From Megachile rotundata (lineage: Eukaryota > Arthropoda > Insecta > Hymenoptera > Megachilidae), in contig NC_134997.1 of assembly GCF_050947335.1 (NCBI RefSeq), positions 6,076,001 through 6,140,000 of the forward strand: a stretch of 64,000 bases of DNA. The letters run 5' to 3'. The translations under genes were made by a program, and so were the position numbers. This document shows, in pieces, positions 35,555 to 48,594 of this stretch (position 1 is the first letter of the stretch; the number at the start of each line of letters is the position of its first letter). Below the pieces are notes generated by a model. That model saw only the letters and a program-made list of their open reading frames with translations, was not told the origin of the DNA and made no database searches.

Positions 35555-35838
35555 CCTAATTTTTTATTATAAACTAAACAGTATTTAATTAATTCACTTT
35601 TTCCACTAAATATTATATTTAAGAACCATATTACATTAAAACAATCTTGGAAACTGTTAAAAATATTAAAATATTATTATATAGTAATATAGTTATTTCA
35701 AACATATCTGATTTTTATCATATTCGATAATAATATGTTAATACAATAATACAGTAGTATGACAGTATGATAGTATGATATTATGATAGGGCGATAGTAT
35801 GATAGTGCGGCGCTAGGACTGTATGATAGTCTCAGGGC
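35555..35838. other. AT-rich spacer between the two 8-bp arrays
   Basis: Unique AT-rich sequence, then a short ATAGTATGATAGTATGA tract (35750-35830) that leads into the CAATATGT array. No gene seen. Confidence 0.5.
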
Positions 35839-36500
35839 GTGTTAATATGTCAATATGTTAATATGTCAATATGTCAATATGTTAATATGTCAATATGTCA
35901 ATATGTTAATATGTCAATATGTTAATATGTCAATATGTTAATATGTCAATATGTTAATATGTTAATATGTCAATATGTCAATATGTCAATATGTCAATAT
36001 GTCAATATGTCAATATGTCAATATGTCAATATGTCAATATGTCAATATGTCAATATGTCAATATGTCAATATGTCAATATGTTAATATGTCAATATGTGA
36101 ATATGTCAATATGTCAATATGTCAATATGTCAATATGTCAATATGTCAATATGTCAATATGTCAATATGTCAATATGTCAATATGTCAATATGTCAATAT
36201 GTCAATATGTCAATATGTCAATATGTCAATATGTCAATATGTCAATATGTCAATATGTCAATATGTCAATATGTCAATATGTCAATATGTCAATATGTCA
36301 ATATGTCAATATGTCAATATGTCAATATGTCAATATGTCAATATGTCAATATGTCAATATGTTAATATGTCAATATGTTAATATGTCAATATGTCAATAT
36401 GTCAATATGTCAATATGTTAATATGTCAATATGTTAATATGTCAATATGTCAATATGTCAATATGTTAATATATTAATATGTCAATATGTTAATATGTTA
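35839..36500 (+). repeat. 8-bp array (CAATATGT)n
   Basis: About 80 units of CAATATGT with TTAATATGT variants concentrated at both ends and a nearly pure core at about 36100-36360. Beyond 36480 it decays to TTAATATGCTACAATATG text to about 36600. Open frames of 100-148 codons (MSICQYVN period) are translated repeat. Confidence 0.98.
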
Positions 36501-36599
36501 ATTTGCTAATATGCTACAATATGTTAATTTATTAATTTGCTAATATGCTACAATATGTTAATATGTTAATAGGTTAATGTGCTACACTATTAATACAGT

Positions 36600-38360
36600 C
36601 ATGTGTAAACAGATAAATTACATATTAAATAATAAAATAAAGTAAGAGTAAAGATAATGATAATGAATAATATATCATGTAATTAAGACTCAGAAGATAT
36701 TATGTTCGATATGATCCGTCGATTAGTATCTATGTATACCGTAATGAAACAACTTGTCATTAATCCAGAGAAAGAGAATGGAATGTTTAAAATTATCGAA
36801 GCATGGAAATTGGATCGAATTTAATAAATGATCGAAGAAATTTGCTTTAAAACGTCTTCTTGTCGTTCTTCTTATTCCAGATTTCTTATCTCAAAGAACT
36901 CGTTCTAAGTTTCATGGTCAAGGTTCTTATTCGTGGAAACTTGTTTTAAATTCCTCGCTTTAAGTTCCTTTACTCTAAGGAATCTCGAATAACTTAGAAT
37001 TTAATATATTCAAAGTTCCTCGTTCCAGGTTCTTTGCTTCAGGGAACTTATCTGACATGCAAGATTTCTATTTCCTAAGATTTGTGTTATATTTTTCGTC
37101 TCGCGTACGGAATAGAAAAATAAAAAACGCTGAACTAGTTTTGTGTCAAACATGTATGTAATATTTATCACCTTAAATTTCTTGCTTTAAAACTTCCTGT
37201 TTCTCCTGGACGCCTTTTAAACTCGTTATTTCCTTCAATGTAGATTTTGTACTATTTTTAGAATTTCACGGAAGTCTCCTCCTCTCTGTGCTTGAATTAT
37301 GTAATTAAATCTTGCTTTAAATGAGAGTGAGATTAACAGAGATTTTTAGTTAAATTTCTGCATTTAAGACTTTTTTGTAGGATTAAAAAATTTTAAAGTA
37401 AAGCTACATTTAAAAAATTAAAAATTTATTAATTTATGCATTTTCAGATTTAGAAAATTTTATGTTTAATGATTTTGGAAATTACAGGTTTCAAACTTTG
37501 AAACTTTGTAATTTACAAATTTTCAAAATTATAAATTTTGAATTTGAAGAATTTCTAAATTTACAAATTTGCTGATCTGCAGATGTGAAAATGGCGTAAT
37601 TATTTTATTCTCTGTTATTAATAAAGAAATCTTATTATCAAAAAATTAATTCTATAAAGCGCATAATTTTAAAGAAAATAAAAAGTTGCACAGATTTTTT
37701 TTTTAATATAAACATAAAAAACGTATATTTCAATTATTTAATATAAAAAGCAACGTCCACTTTTCGAAGTGGGTTAAAATACATTCCACCATGCATGAAA
37801 GACCTAACCTCCAAAAATTAACAGTCCAAACCCTATAATTTTGTGGTTCTCGTACTTTAAATGCGCCTCATAAAAGGATCGCTAATTGAAAGGCCAAAAT
37901 AAAAATCCTTCTCCTTTAATTTAATTAAATTAAACGTAAATCACCGCTTCCAAATAATAATTAACGTGTCAATTAAACAGTGTAACGGACCTAACAGATA
38001 ATTTTGAGGAATTTTTGTTGCTAAACAATCGTATGCGATCTCTGATTATTAAATAACGCGGCTGGTCGCCAAAGCATCGACCATCAAAGCTATTCGTCTC
38101 TGGAATAATAACGTTCCGGTGCTCTATATCGTTGCAAATGAACGCGAGGTTCCAGCACACTGCGTATGCAATTAATCAAATTCACGCCATATGGCTACCC
38201 CTGAGCGAAGGAGTCTCATTTTTACAACTCGTTCTCTCACAACACGAGCTTTCATTGTTCGAGCCGCGGTGCTCGCAGCTCGATAATCATCGTCCTTGCG
38301 AAAGTGAATTTTTTTCAACGGTGTACCTTAACGTTGGCAAATTGCCAACAAATTGTGATT
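36600..38360. other. Mostly AT-rich unique spacer
   Basis: 36840-37080 has loose repeats of an AAGTTCCT/CTCGTTC phrase. 37960-38400 is a GC-richer patch whose open frames (63 codons minus, 102 codons plus) have no known motif and run into the 315-bp repeat. Confidence 0.35.
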
Positions 38361-39310
38361 CTATAGAATTCTCGTTAAAAAATCATTTAGTGTGTTCCGA
38401 ATTTAATTTAGGTTATGTTGATGAAAACTGCGGATATTGAAAGCGTAACATTTCAGATTTAATTGTAATATATTTTAAATACGATAAGTAGTTGTTGGTA
38501 TTTTCAAATTGAAAATTTAAGGTAGCAATTTATTTCAGATACTGCTTTGAAGAACTGCTAGTGACTTTATACGTCATAACTGAAAATGTGAACTATTTAT
38601 TAATTTCAAGATTGAGAAAAATAAATTACGAACATCTTCTGACATCACCATAGAGAACTAAGAATTTCTCGTTGAAAAGTCGTTAAGTGAGATACGGTTA
38701 TTAGAAAGTCAGGTTTGAAGGTTAGGTTAGGTTGCTGAAAACAAGCAACTGAGGATATTAAAAGCGTAAATTTATTTATGGTTTAATTGTAGCATACTTT
38801 AAATACAATCAGTAAGAAGATAGACTTGATATTTTTAGAAGTAATGAAATTAAAAGTAGTTATTTATTTCAGATGCAGCTTCAAAGAACAGCTGGTGATT
38901 TAACATAACAGAAGTGAAGCTGTGAATCATTTGTTATTTTCAAGATTGACGAAAATATATTTTTTTTTATATGAGTTTCTAACACCTTCATAAAGAACTA
39001 GCAATTTCAGATATCAAACGAAAATATAAGTTGCTTGTTATTTTCAAAATCTAAAAATACATGTTTATAGTATAAATTAATTTAGAATATGTTTGCAAAC
39101 AGCAACTAATAACTTTAATTACCAAAAGTGAGAACGCACATAAAAATTTTAAGGAAAATATTTGAAAATTGTTCAAATTAAAAAATTGCTAAAATATATT
39201 AGAAATATTAGTTTTTGACATCATCATAAATAACTAACAATTTCAGATACTGAAAGCAAACATATAAATTGTCACTTTCCAAAATTTCAAACATATTAAA
39301 ATTCATTCAA
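38360..39310 (+). repeat. Diverged ~315-bp tandem repeat, two units plus a partial third
   Basis: Matching landmarks: GAAAACTGCGGATATTGAAA at about 38423 and GAAAACAAGCAACTGAGGAT at about 38737; TTATTTCAGATACTGC/TTATTTCAGATGCAGC; and TTTCAAGATTGAGAAAA/TTTCAAGATTGACGAAAA. A third, weaker unit follows from about 39000. The left unit overlaps the end of a GC-richer patch. Confidence 0.75.
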
Positions 39311-39960
39311 AATACATTTAGAATATAATTGTAAAAAACAATAAACCAATTTCGTATATTCGAATTACATCCTTGATTTAAAGCCACATAACATTATTGA
39401 AACACCGAATCACGATATAAGAAACAATGTAACAAAGAAAGAAACAATGGATATTTTTAACTACCTCAAAAATGAAACCGTGAAAATCGTTGTGCACCCA
39501 TTAAGAGTCTACAACACAATTTCGCGAGTCTTTCAACTACAGTATGAATTTTTCATGATACACGTTTAATCAGAAAGTTATTCTGTACGTGCCAATTAAG
39601 GTGTTCACGCTTGGATCCCTTACAACAAGATCCACAGATCGCACGTATACATAATGGCCATAAAAAAGAATTCCCGTTGAATTTTAATTGAACCCCGTCT
39701 AACATTTAAATCGCGACTGCAGAAGATCCCGCTCGATAGTTGACCAACGAATCGTGTTAATTACGTCGTTAATTATTTACATACTAATCTTCTCTATAAC
39801 ACAATGTTGCATTATTATACCTGTTAATTTTCAGCGTCATTGCTTAAACAAATGTTTAATCAGAAGGGGACAATGTTCCTTTTTCGTTAAAATTACAATT
39901 CTTTTTAAATTCAAGAATATTGCAGATTATTCTCTGGTATGCGTATTTTATAAACAAAAT
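39310..39960. other. Unique spacer
   Basis: AT-rich, with a balanced patch at 39480-39780 that holds TTAATTACGTCGTTAATTA (39757-39775), a near-palindrome of two TAATTA cores typical of homeodomain sites. The open frame at 39754-39963 is not convincing. Confidence 0.35.
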
Positions 39961-40320
39961 TAATTTTTCATTTAACAAAATAGTAATTTAATAAGTAACA
40001 TTAATTTTAATATTAATTTTTCATTTAATAAAATAGTAATTTAATAAGTAACATTAATTTTAATATTAATTTTTCATTTAATAAAATAGTAATTTAATAA
40101 GCAATATTAATTTTAATATTAATTTTTCATTTAACAAAATAGTAATTTAATAAGCAATATTAATTTTAATATTAATTTTTCATTTAATAAAATAGTAATT
40201 TAATAAGCAATATTAATTTTAATATTAATTTTTCATTTAATAAAATAATAGTTTAACAAGCAACATTAATTTCAATATTAATATTAATTTTTAATTTAAT
40301 GAAATATTAATTTAATTGCA
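39960..40320 (+). repeat. 53-bp satellite, about 6.5 units
   Basis: TTTTTCATTTAA recurs with TCA at 39968, 40021, 40074, 40127, 40180 and 40233, an exact 53-bp period. Units carry AACAAAATAGTAATTTAATA. The right end is decayed. Confidence 0.96.
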
Positions 40321-43300
40321 ATATTAATTTTTCTGTTGCTTGTAAATGTATCTCTTGCAAAAATGTTTTTGTTCATATTTCTGTAAAAATAGTCAAATTT
40401 TCCAGATCAGTTTTGATTAGACTTTTTTACACAATATGTATACTAAATTTTTAGGGGATGAGAAAATTTCTTTTGAGTCTAGAATCAATGCATATTTCAA
40501 ATATTATAATCTTAAATACAAAAAAAAAAAACGATTCCATCAAGTGACTTTATTTTTCTTTTTATTTAAGTCTAAGTGAAACTTTCATAAGAGAATTACA
40601 GAGCTATGAAGCTTACTAGTTGTACAAAAGGGTTACTATTTATGTGCTTAACGTCGATTTATGAAACGTTAGAACATAAGTAATTTCTCAATACACTTTA
40701 TACTTTCATGATTTATATTTTTAAAAAGAAACTGTGAGCAGTTGTACCCAACAGCTATTTCAGAAAGCAACCATTTTGTAATACAACAAATGAAACCCAG
40801 AGTTTTTTCGCTTGACACAAAAGGGAGTTTTAAATTGTTGGTCTTTGACGTAGAACGGGACATTCATTAATAAGATAAGGTATGCCAGACAAATCATCAG
40901 AGAAGGAAAGTCGGGCCACCCTGTTCCGAGCTGGTCATTCACTCGATCAACCGCTGCTGATCGACGATTTATTATATTTAGAGACGGCTACAGACGCAGC
41001 CTCGATAATTTAATCTCGTGGAAGCTTAACGAGCTACGATAAGACGTCGTGAATCAGGCTTTTCTTATTCTTCTTTTTCAAAATCGGACGATTATCGTTT
41101 GACGGAGCGGAAGCGCCGCCTCTCTTCACACCAAGTTCAAAAATTTCGAGCTTTTTTTGCTCGGGATAGAATTCCTTTTTGATAACGTCTTTACATTTAG
41201 ACGTTTCGATTATAGCAGTTTAGTTTCGGTGTTTTTTTATTTTCCGCGCTTTTCTATGAAAATTTATACTAGTTTTTAATAACGTAACATTGTAACTCTT
41301 TTATTTAAGTTGTTTATATGATAGGAATTATTGGTATTAGTTTAGAATTGTATCATTAGTATTAAATGTCAGTCCACATTACTTTATGTAGATTTTAGGC
41401 TTCACATTTTATATTAACAAATTTTATTTTCGACAAAATGTTATTCATGGAGACAAATTGTTGTATTTGTTACTTGATGTGTCAGCATTTGCTTATTTAT
41501 TTTTAACCCTTAACATTGAGGTATGAAACAACCCCAGCCAATGTAGCTTTAATTTCAGTCAGTTTCGATTTTTTATCCTCAAAACCTCAATAACTTTTAT
41601 TTTTGAAAGACCAGTATTTTTACTGTTATATCTCAAGAATATTCATCAAAATTTTCTTATATTAAACTCGTAAAAGGTTTAGAATTTTTCTGTGAAAACC
41701 TTCATTCTTTAAATTTCCTTGTTTCTGAATTTTTTTTCATACTCACCATTTAAATTTACTGAAATCACCTGTGAAATATGTTGAAACAACTTTCAAAGAT
41801 CATTTATAATTTTTTTTTAGTTAAAATAATGAGTAGCCTTGTAAGAATTTTTAGTGGGTAGGATCTTAAACGCCCTAGGGTAACAGGTATATTATTCTCA
41901 TGGAATGTGACCGTTAAAGAAACCTAAGGTCCGCCATTTTGTTCTCGTCAGTCTAGCGTCAAATGGTTCCACGTTATTATGTCATTGAAGAAATATTTGA
42001 TTTTATATGTACATATTTGAAATTTACTTTTACACGGTCTTAAAATTCTAAAAATTGTTGAAAGAAATATACAATAAAAAAAATTACTCGGAGTTGCAAT
42101 TAATAGAAAGCCAATACTTAAAATAGCTTTGTAAGAATTTTTAATGTCTGTCTTAAACGTCGCAGTGTATATTCTGACGAAGTGTCAACCCCTCAACAAT
42201 TTTCTAAATAGTTGTCATGTAAAAATAACCAATTATTACTGCAACATGAAGACAAAGAAAATTAAAAAGTTAGATACAAACCTTGATTGTGAAGATTGTA
42301 ATTAAAGGGGAACGCAAAATTCAATTAGGATGAAAACATGAGTCTCGTTTATCATGTATATGTACTTACTTTCGTCACAAGTGACACGCTATTATAAGGC
42401 AAAGGGTTCATTTAGAAATATGCATTTAATACTTTTGTTATATCCGAAAAATTCAGATTAATACAAGAAGAGGGTTCACGCAACGCACTGTTGAAAATTG
42501 TACGAACGGAGGGTTAATGAAGGACGTATTAGCACGTGTCCGGTGGGTACGGTGCGTTAAGAATTTAAATGCCCCGACAAAATATTATGTAACTTGCGGG
42601 GCGCGCGGGCACGCGGGCGAACCAGCCACTTCCGCGAGTTTGCAGCGTTTGATTCACGTGCAGCCGGTGCATCGCGTTGCATACGACTGCATATCGCCGG
42701 GGAATGTGCACTCGGTTACACATTCTTCCGTCTTTGTCACTGTCTCCCGTTTCGCTGAAATCGACTTGCTGATTTCTATGAAATTTTACTCGATCTTTTG
42801 ATAATTAATTGTCTCGTGCTAATATCGTACCCACGCATATCTTCCATTCGAAACAATTGCAATTTTATTTTATTTTTTTTAATCCAGGTTTTAAGTCGCA
42901 TTTACCTTCAGGTCATTAGCGACGACTGGTTTCTATTTCCTACACTTTATTGGACTATATAGTATGGTATAAATTGATTTCTTTCAGGTACTGTAGGGTA
43001 TTCTCTACGTACTTTTGCGAAGTTAAGACTTTGGTCGGAGTTATTCCATATTTTTGTCCATTGGAGATAAAATTTAAAGATTTTAAGATTAAAATGTTAA
43101 AATAAATACTACATCGTGGAAAAATATCTTTCATTCCTTCGCTTTATTTTGATGTGAGGCACTCACATTTCTACCATTATAAATCTAATTCGGATTGGTT
43201 AATTCATCAACAAATATATATTATAAATTGACTGATAAATGCTATTAGTATTCGTCAACTATTAGCGCCGTTGAAATTATATTGCTAAACAGTGTTTTTC

Positions 43301-43540
43301 ATGACATGGTTGCTTTGACGTGATATGAATTACATCCGTTATATCTCAATAATTTTTCGGTTAATTCATCCAATGTTATCCTACATCAATATACGTAATT
43401 ATTAATATTGTTAAAAGTATATTAATCAGTTTCGTTCATGACAATGTCGTATATTTATCGTACTGACAATATTTGCTGTATTGTACAACGTACTTCGCCT
43501 TACAATATCTCTCAGACGTGACGCACCCTCATTGCAACTG
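40320..43540. other. Unique region with two GC-richer patches
   Basis: Patches at 40880-41220 and 42480-42800 contrast with AT-rich flanks. A short direct repeat, CTTGTAAGAATTTTTA, occurs at about 41838 and 42127. Open frames (65 codons minus; 94 codons plus at 42517-42801) have no recognised motif. No gene is called. Confidence 0.35.
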
Positions 43541-43544
43541 TGAC

Positions 43545-44225
43545 ACATCTTCCTTGAATTTTTAATACGCTTCAATTTGGAATTTGTCCAATTATAATTT
43601 GCATAGTCGATTACTGGATACAAAATTGGCTTAATATTTTAATTTTTGTTCTCTGTTTTAATATTGTAACTGTGATTAGTGAATTTTGACTGACGCACCT
43701 GATACGTCATAAGGCAAGGGGTTGATGTAGTTAAATTTCGAATATGTTCAATTATAATTTGCATAGTCAAGGATTGCAGAATATACAATTGTCATGACAT
43801 TTCAATTTTGTCTCTCTGTGTTAATATTGCAGATGTAATTAGTGAATTTTGACTGACGCACCTGATACGTCATAAGGCAAGGGGTTGATGTAGTTAAATT
43901 TCGAATATGTTCAATTATAATTTGCATAGTCAAGGATTGCAGAATATACAATTGTCATGACATTTCAATTTTGTCTCTCTGTGTTAATATTGCAGATGTA
44001 ATTAGTGAATTTTGACTGACGCACCTGATACGTCATAAGGCAAGGGGTTGATGTAGTTAAATTTCGAATATGTTCAATTATAATTTACATAGTCAAGGAT
44101 TGCTAAATATACAATTGTGATAACATTTCAATTTTGTCTCTCTGTTTTAATATTGTAACTGTAATTTGTGGATTTCCACTGACGCACCTGAAGAATCACA
44201 GGGCAAGGGGTTGATATAGTTCGCA
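43545..44225 (+). repeat. Satellite family A, locus 2: 163-bp units
   Basis: TGACGCACCT starts at 43691, 43854, 44017 and 44180, an exact 163-bp period over about four units. The two central units are almost identical. Unit order (CTTCAATTTGG, AATTATAATTTGCATAGTC, TTTTAATATTG, GCACCTGATACGTC) matches the shorter units at 9.9-10.2 kb. Confidence 0.95.
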
Positions 44226-44990
44226 ATACCGTGTGTTGCAAACGTAGAAACATTTTAAGAATTCGATCATTTGTAAAATAAAAAACATTCTCGATAACAT
44301 TATTCCGGGTGCTCTTCGATTTCTATTACACTTGCAATAAAGTTGGCGACACGGCCCTGCGAATAAAATACCCGAACGTCTGCCACCGCCATACCGTGCG
44401 TTCTTTGTATTCCTCCGAAGTAACCGAGATAAGGTATCCAAAAAGTCTAATTCCACAATACGATCAGCAGCCCGAAGTATTCTATAAATTCCCTGTTAGA
44501 ACACCCACAAAGTCCGGAATATTAACGATACCCGAGATAAAATATTCGGTAGGCTAATTCCACAAAACGATCATCAGCTACCAAGGATCCCACGACGGGA
44601 ACACCCACGCCCGGCACTCGATCGTCAGCACCCACGAGTTCCCAAGCGAAATTCCCGCCATAAAAACGGGCATGGATCGAATAAAAGGTACAAGAGCCAA
44701 AGCCTTGTCAGAACTGTGTCAGGGTGAAACATACGACGTGTACCGACGCAGCTCGATTTGTCGGCTTTAATCGTCCTCGTGTTCCGTCCTTTGAATTATG
44801 ATAGCACGAAATGAAGATATGAGTCCCTCCGTGTTCATAGCGTGTCATAATTACTATCCGTCTTCAACAAAACTCAATCTTATGTCGCGTGAAGAGGCGT
44901 TTCTGACGTCATATTTGTTTCTGCGCTTGCGAATGATAGCGGATATTGCTTATTTTGTTTAGCGCTGAGTGGTGTATGCAATTTTTCTGA
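44225..44990. other. GC-rich unique island
   Basis: 44290-44950 is GC-richer. A CCGGAATATT/CGAGATAA phrase recurs loosely at about 44420-44560. Open frames of 82-86 codons on opposite strands overlap and match nothing known. Candidate regulatory DNA. Confidence 0.35.
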
Positions 44991-44994
44991 CAGC

Positions 44995-45960
44995 GTCATT
45001 TATTTATTTTATTTACTCGGTTAGGTTATTTATTTGATGTATTTGGTTATTTACTTGGTGTATGCAATTTATTTGGTTTATTTCTTTGGAATATGACATT
45101 TATTTGTTTTACTTATTTAATGCATGTAATTTGGTTGTTTGATGTATGTTAGTCATTTATTTTATTTATTTGGTGTATGTAATTCATTTTATTTAGTTAG
45201 TGTATGTAATTTGTTTGTTTTATTTCTTTGAAGCATGACATTTATTTGTTTTACTTATTTGGTGCAGGTAATTTATTTGTTTCATTTGTTTGGTGTGTGT
45301 TATTCATTTATTTTATTCATTTGGTATATGTAATTTATTTGCTTTATTTTGTTAGTATATATCATTAATTTGTTTTGTTCATTTGGTATATGTAATTCAT
45401 TTTATTTAGTTAGTGTATGTAATTTGTTTGTTCTATTTCTTTGCTGCATGACATTTATTTGTTTTACTTATTTGGTGCAGGTAATTTATTTGTTTCATTT
45501 GTTTGGTGTGTGTCATTCATTTATTTTATTCATTTGTTATATGTAATTTATTTGCTTTATTTAGTTGGTACATATTATTAATTTGTTTTATTAATTTGGT
45601 ATATGTAATTCATTTTATTTAGTTAGTGTATGTTATTTGTTTGTTTTATTTCTTTGCTGCATGAAATTTATTTATTTTACTTATATGATGCAGATAATTT
45701 ATTTGTTTCATTTGTTTGGTGTATGTCATTCATTTATTTTATTCATTTGTTATATGTAATTTATTTGCTTTATTTAGTTGGTACACATTATTAATTTGTT
45801 TTATTAATTTGGTGTACGTAATTCATTTTATTTAGTTAGTGTATGTAATTTGTTTGTTTTATTTCTTTGATGATGACATTTATTTGTTTCACATATTTGA
45901 TGTACATAATTTACTTGTTTTATTTTTTAGGTACATTTCATTTATTTATTTCCACAAACT
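44995..45960 (+). repeat. Higher-order repeat: 213-bp unit of ~30-bp subunits
   Basis: GTAATTCATTTTATTTAG lies at 45179, 45392, 45605 and 45818, an exact 213-bp period. Within each unit, about seven ~30-bp monomers of the form GTATGTAATTTATTTGTTTT differ from one another but match their counterparts in the next unit. Confidence 0.93.
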
Positions 45961-46625
45961 ATAAATAGATTGAATAAACCACAAAGAGTACAACCACATT
46001 ATTTCTCAAAACTATTATTTCTGAAAGACTAAAAGAGTAAATTACCAAACGAAAACGGATTTTTTCGACAATGTCGCTATCTTTATGATCGATAGTACTC
46101 TTGCATCCTGCACGCTATGCTACCAATGTTGGTATTTTGAAGGAGATATACACGTGGGACTCGAAAGCTGATCGTGCGGATATAAATCGTCGCGAGATCG
46201 CAGCGGGTAACCGCGAGTTTTAAATTTCGCGCGGATTACGAATGCGCCGGTGAATACGAATAAATGGAATTACGGGACAAGCACGCGATTAATTACCCTG
46301 AAAAATGACGCCGTTTAACGTGGCCAACGAGGAAAGGTATGTGTACCGTTGATAATGACCGCGATAACCGAAATGTTTTGTCGAATTCTTTAGGGTGACT
46401 TTAAAACGAAGCCGCAGAACATGGGTTGAGTAATTTGTCGCGAGATTAGATAGGTGTTTGGCAGTTCCTTTACACTTCCAGAGCAATTTCTGAATTCATC
46501 TGTTCTTCTGCGTTATAAAAGGAGGACACTTCGTTTTCAATCGCAATGCGAGCTTGTTAATAGGCTCAATGTTAATGGCGTCATTGTTGAAACATAATTG
46601 CGATGTCTGCTGTGTAGAGTCGTTA
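45960..46625. other. Unique spacer with GC-richer patch
   Basis: 46120-46560 is GC-richer, with a 65-codon minus-strand open frame (46289-46486) lacking recognised motifs. Nothing else is seen. Confidence 0.35.
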
Positions 46626-47605
46626 ATCAGCGAATTTTTGAATAATGAACAAGTTGTAATTCAACAGAAAATTGTTAAATAATGAACAGGTTGCAATTGA
46701 TAAAAAAAATATGAAATAACGAACAAGTTGCAATTGAACAAAAATTATAAAATAATGAACAAGATGCAATGGAACAAAAATTATGAAATAATGAATAAGT
46801 TGTGATTCTACAAAAAATTGTTAAATAATGAACAGGTTGTAATTGAACACAAAATTGTTAAATAATAAACAAGTTGCAATTGATCAAAAAATTATGAAAT
46901 AACGAACAAGTTGCAATTAAACAAAAATTATGAAGTAATGAACAAGTTGCAATGGAACAAAAATTATGAAATAATGAACAAGTTGTGATTCAACAAAAAA
47001 TTGTTTAATAATGAACAGGTTGTAATTGAACACAAAATTGCTAAATAATGAACAAGTTGTAGTAGATCAATAGATTAGGAAGTAATGTTGCAATTGAAAA
47101 AAAGTTATGAAATAATAATCAAGTTGTAGTTCAACAAAAAGTTATTAAATAATGTACAGGTTTTAATTGAACATAAAATTGTTAAAAAATGAACAAGTTG
47201 TAGTAGGTCAATAGATTAGGAAATAATAAACAAGTTGCAAAATTAATAAATATTTAACGAGTTGTAATAACCTAAAAATTAATAAATAATGAACAAGTTA
47301 TAATTGAACAAAAAATTTCTAAATACCAAAATAGTTGAAATCCAACAAGAAATTATTAAACAGCAAACAAGTTCTAATTAACCAAAACATGACTAAATGT
47401 ACAAAGAAGTCGTAATTAACCAAAAAATGATTATATAACGTCAATAAATGGTAAATAACAAAAATTACTAAATAACAAAGACGTTGCAATTAACTAAAAA
47501 ATTATTAAATAACGAACAACTGATACTTGAATAAAAAGTAATAGATAACAAAAAAGTTGTAATTAACCAAAAAATTATTAAATAACGAACAAGTCATAAT
47601 TAAAC
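46625..47605 (+). repeat. 36-37-bp minisatellite (GAACAAGTTGCAATTGAACA)
   Basis: GAACAGG/GAACAAG words at 46684, 46721 and 46757 show a 36-37-bp period. Two kinds of unit alternate, one ending AAAATTGTTAAATAAT and one ending AAAATTATGAAATAAT, which hints at a longer composite period. It decays beyond 47.2 kb. Confidence 0.88.
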
Positions 47606-48590
47606 TTCTGAATGAAGTTATATGAAAGTTGTCCGTGACCTCAGCCGCCATCTTGTGGACGCAGTAAGCCCGAGGTGTTTCACTATGTGTGGCCATACGC
47701 TATGGTTTAGACTTTAGACTATTATTACCCGTTAATTGCTTATTGAATTTAGATCAAATGTTTCTTACTGGTTCAACATTCCTATGTTGCTTTCTCTATT
47801 ACACCTTGGTCCATCATTTCTTTCGAATTTAACGCTTAAAGGCTCGAGTTTCGTTTAAATCGATCACGATCTGTTTTCTCGTTCGACTTCGATTAGCTTG
47901 GCTGTACGAAGCAAAGTCGACAATTTATTAAGCGAGTTCTAAGGGCAGAATCGTGACGTGGTAATTGCTGGTTATCGACGGCGTGCAAAAGCAACTAACT
48001 ATAGTGGAATTCGCGAACGATCTAGCAGAATCGACCAATCTGGCGGCATCGAACGATTCTGGCAGAAGAGAACGATCTAGGCAGAAGAATCGAAGATGTT
48101 ATCAGAATTTATATTCTAAGAATTTTCTGACGCTGAAGTGATGGTTCTTTAGAATGGTGTTCAGATTTGACGATGGTAAACGTTTAGAGAGGAAACAAAT
48201 TATTTAGAAGGAAATGAAAAATTGATTTAAGGAAAAAAAATCATTTTGAGGAAAAATCGCAGTATCTCTGTATTAGTCGATAAATAGCAAAATATATGAA
48301 TGATTGTGTAAAATTCGTTGTAGAGAATAATTCTATTAATATTTGAGATACAGTACAATTCTTGTCAGAGCAATGTGCGCTTACAAAAGAAAATGGTTCC
48401 GTCTGACAGAATTTGATGCCTTGAAGTAGACGTACTAAGTTGCTTAAAGACAGTTATGTTACAAATTATATTACAAGCATATTTCAGTACGTCCTTTTTC
48501 GAATTACGATACAGGATATATTTCATCTCGATCTTCGATGTCGTAAATTATATTACATATGCACCGCAATTTTGAAATTTGGGTGTTTAA
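47605..48590. other. Unique spacer
   Basis: 47620-48110 has balanced composition, with three loose repeats of a CGAACGAT/AGCAGAATCGA phrase at about 48010-48090. The rest is AT-rich. No gene is called. Confidence 0.35.
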
Positions 48591-48594
48591 AAAT

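Noticed and set aside
34703..36421. Open frames of 100-156 codons (LKLSNSQT and MSICQYVN periods)
   Set aside because: Direct translations of the two 8-bp arrays.
34755..36500. CRISPR-like regularity
   Set aside because: Units are contiguous 8-bp tandem repeats without spacers in an evidently eukaryotic sequence.
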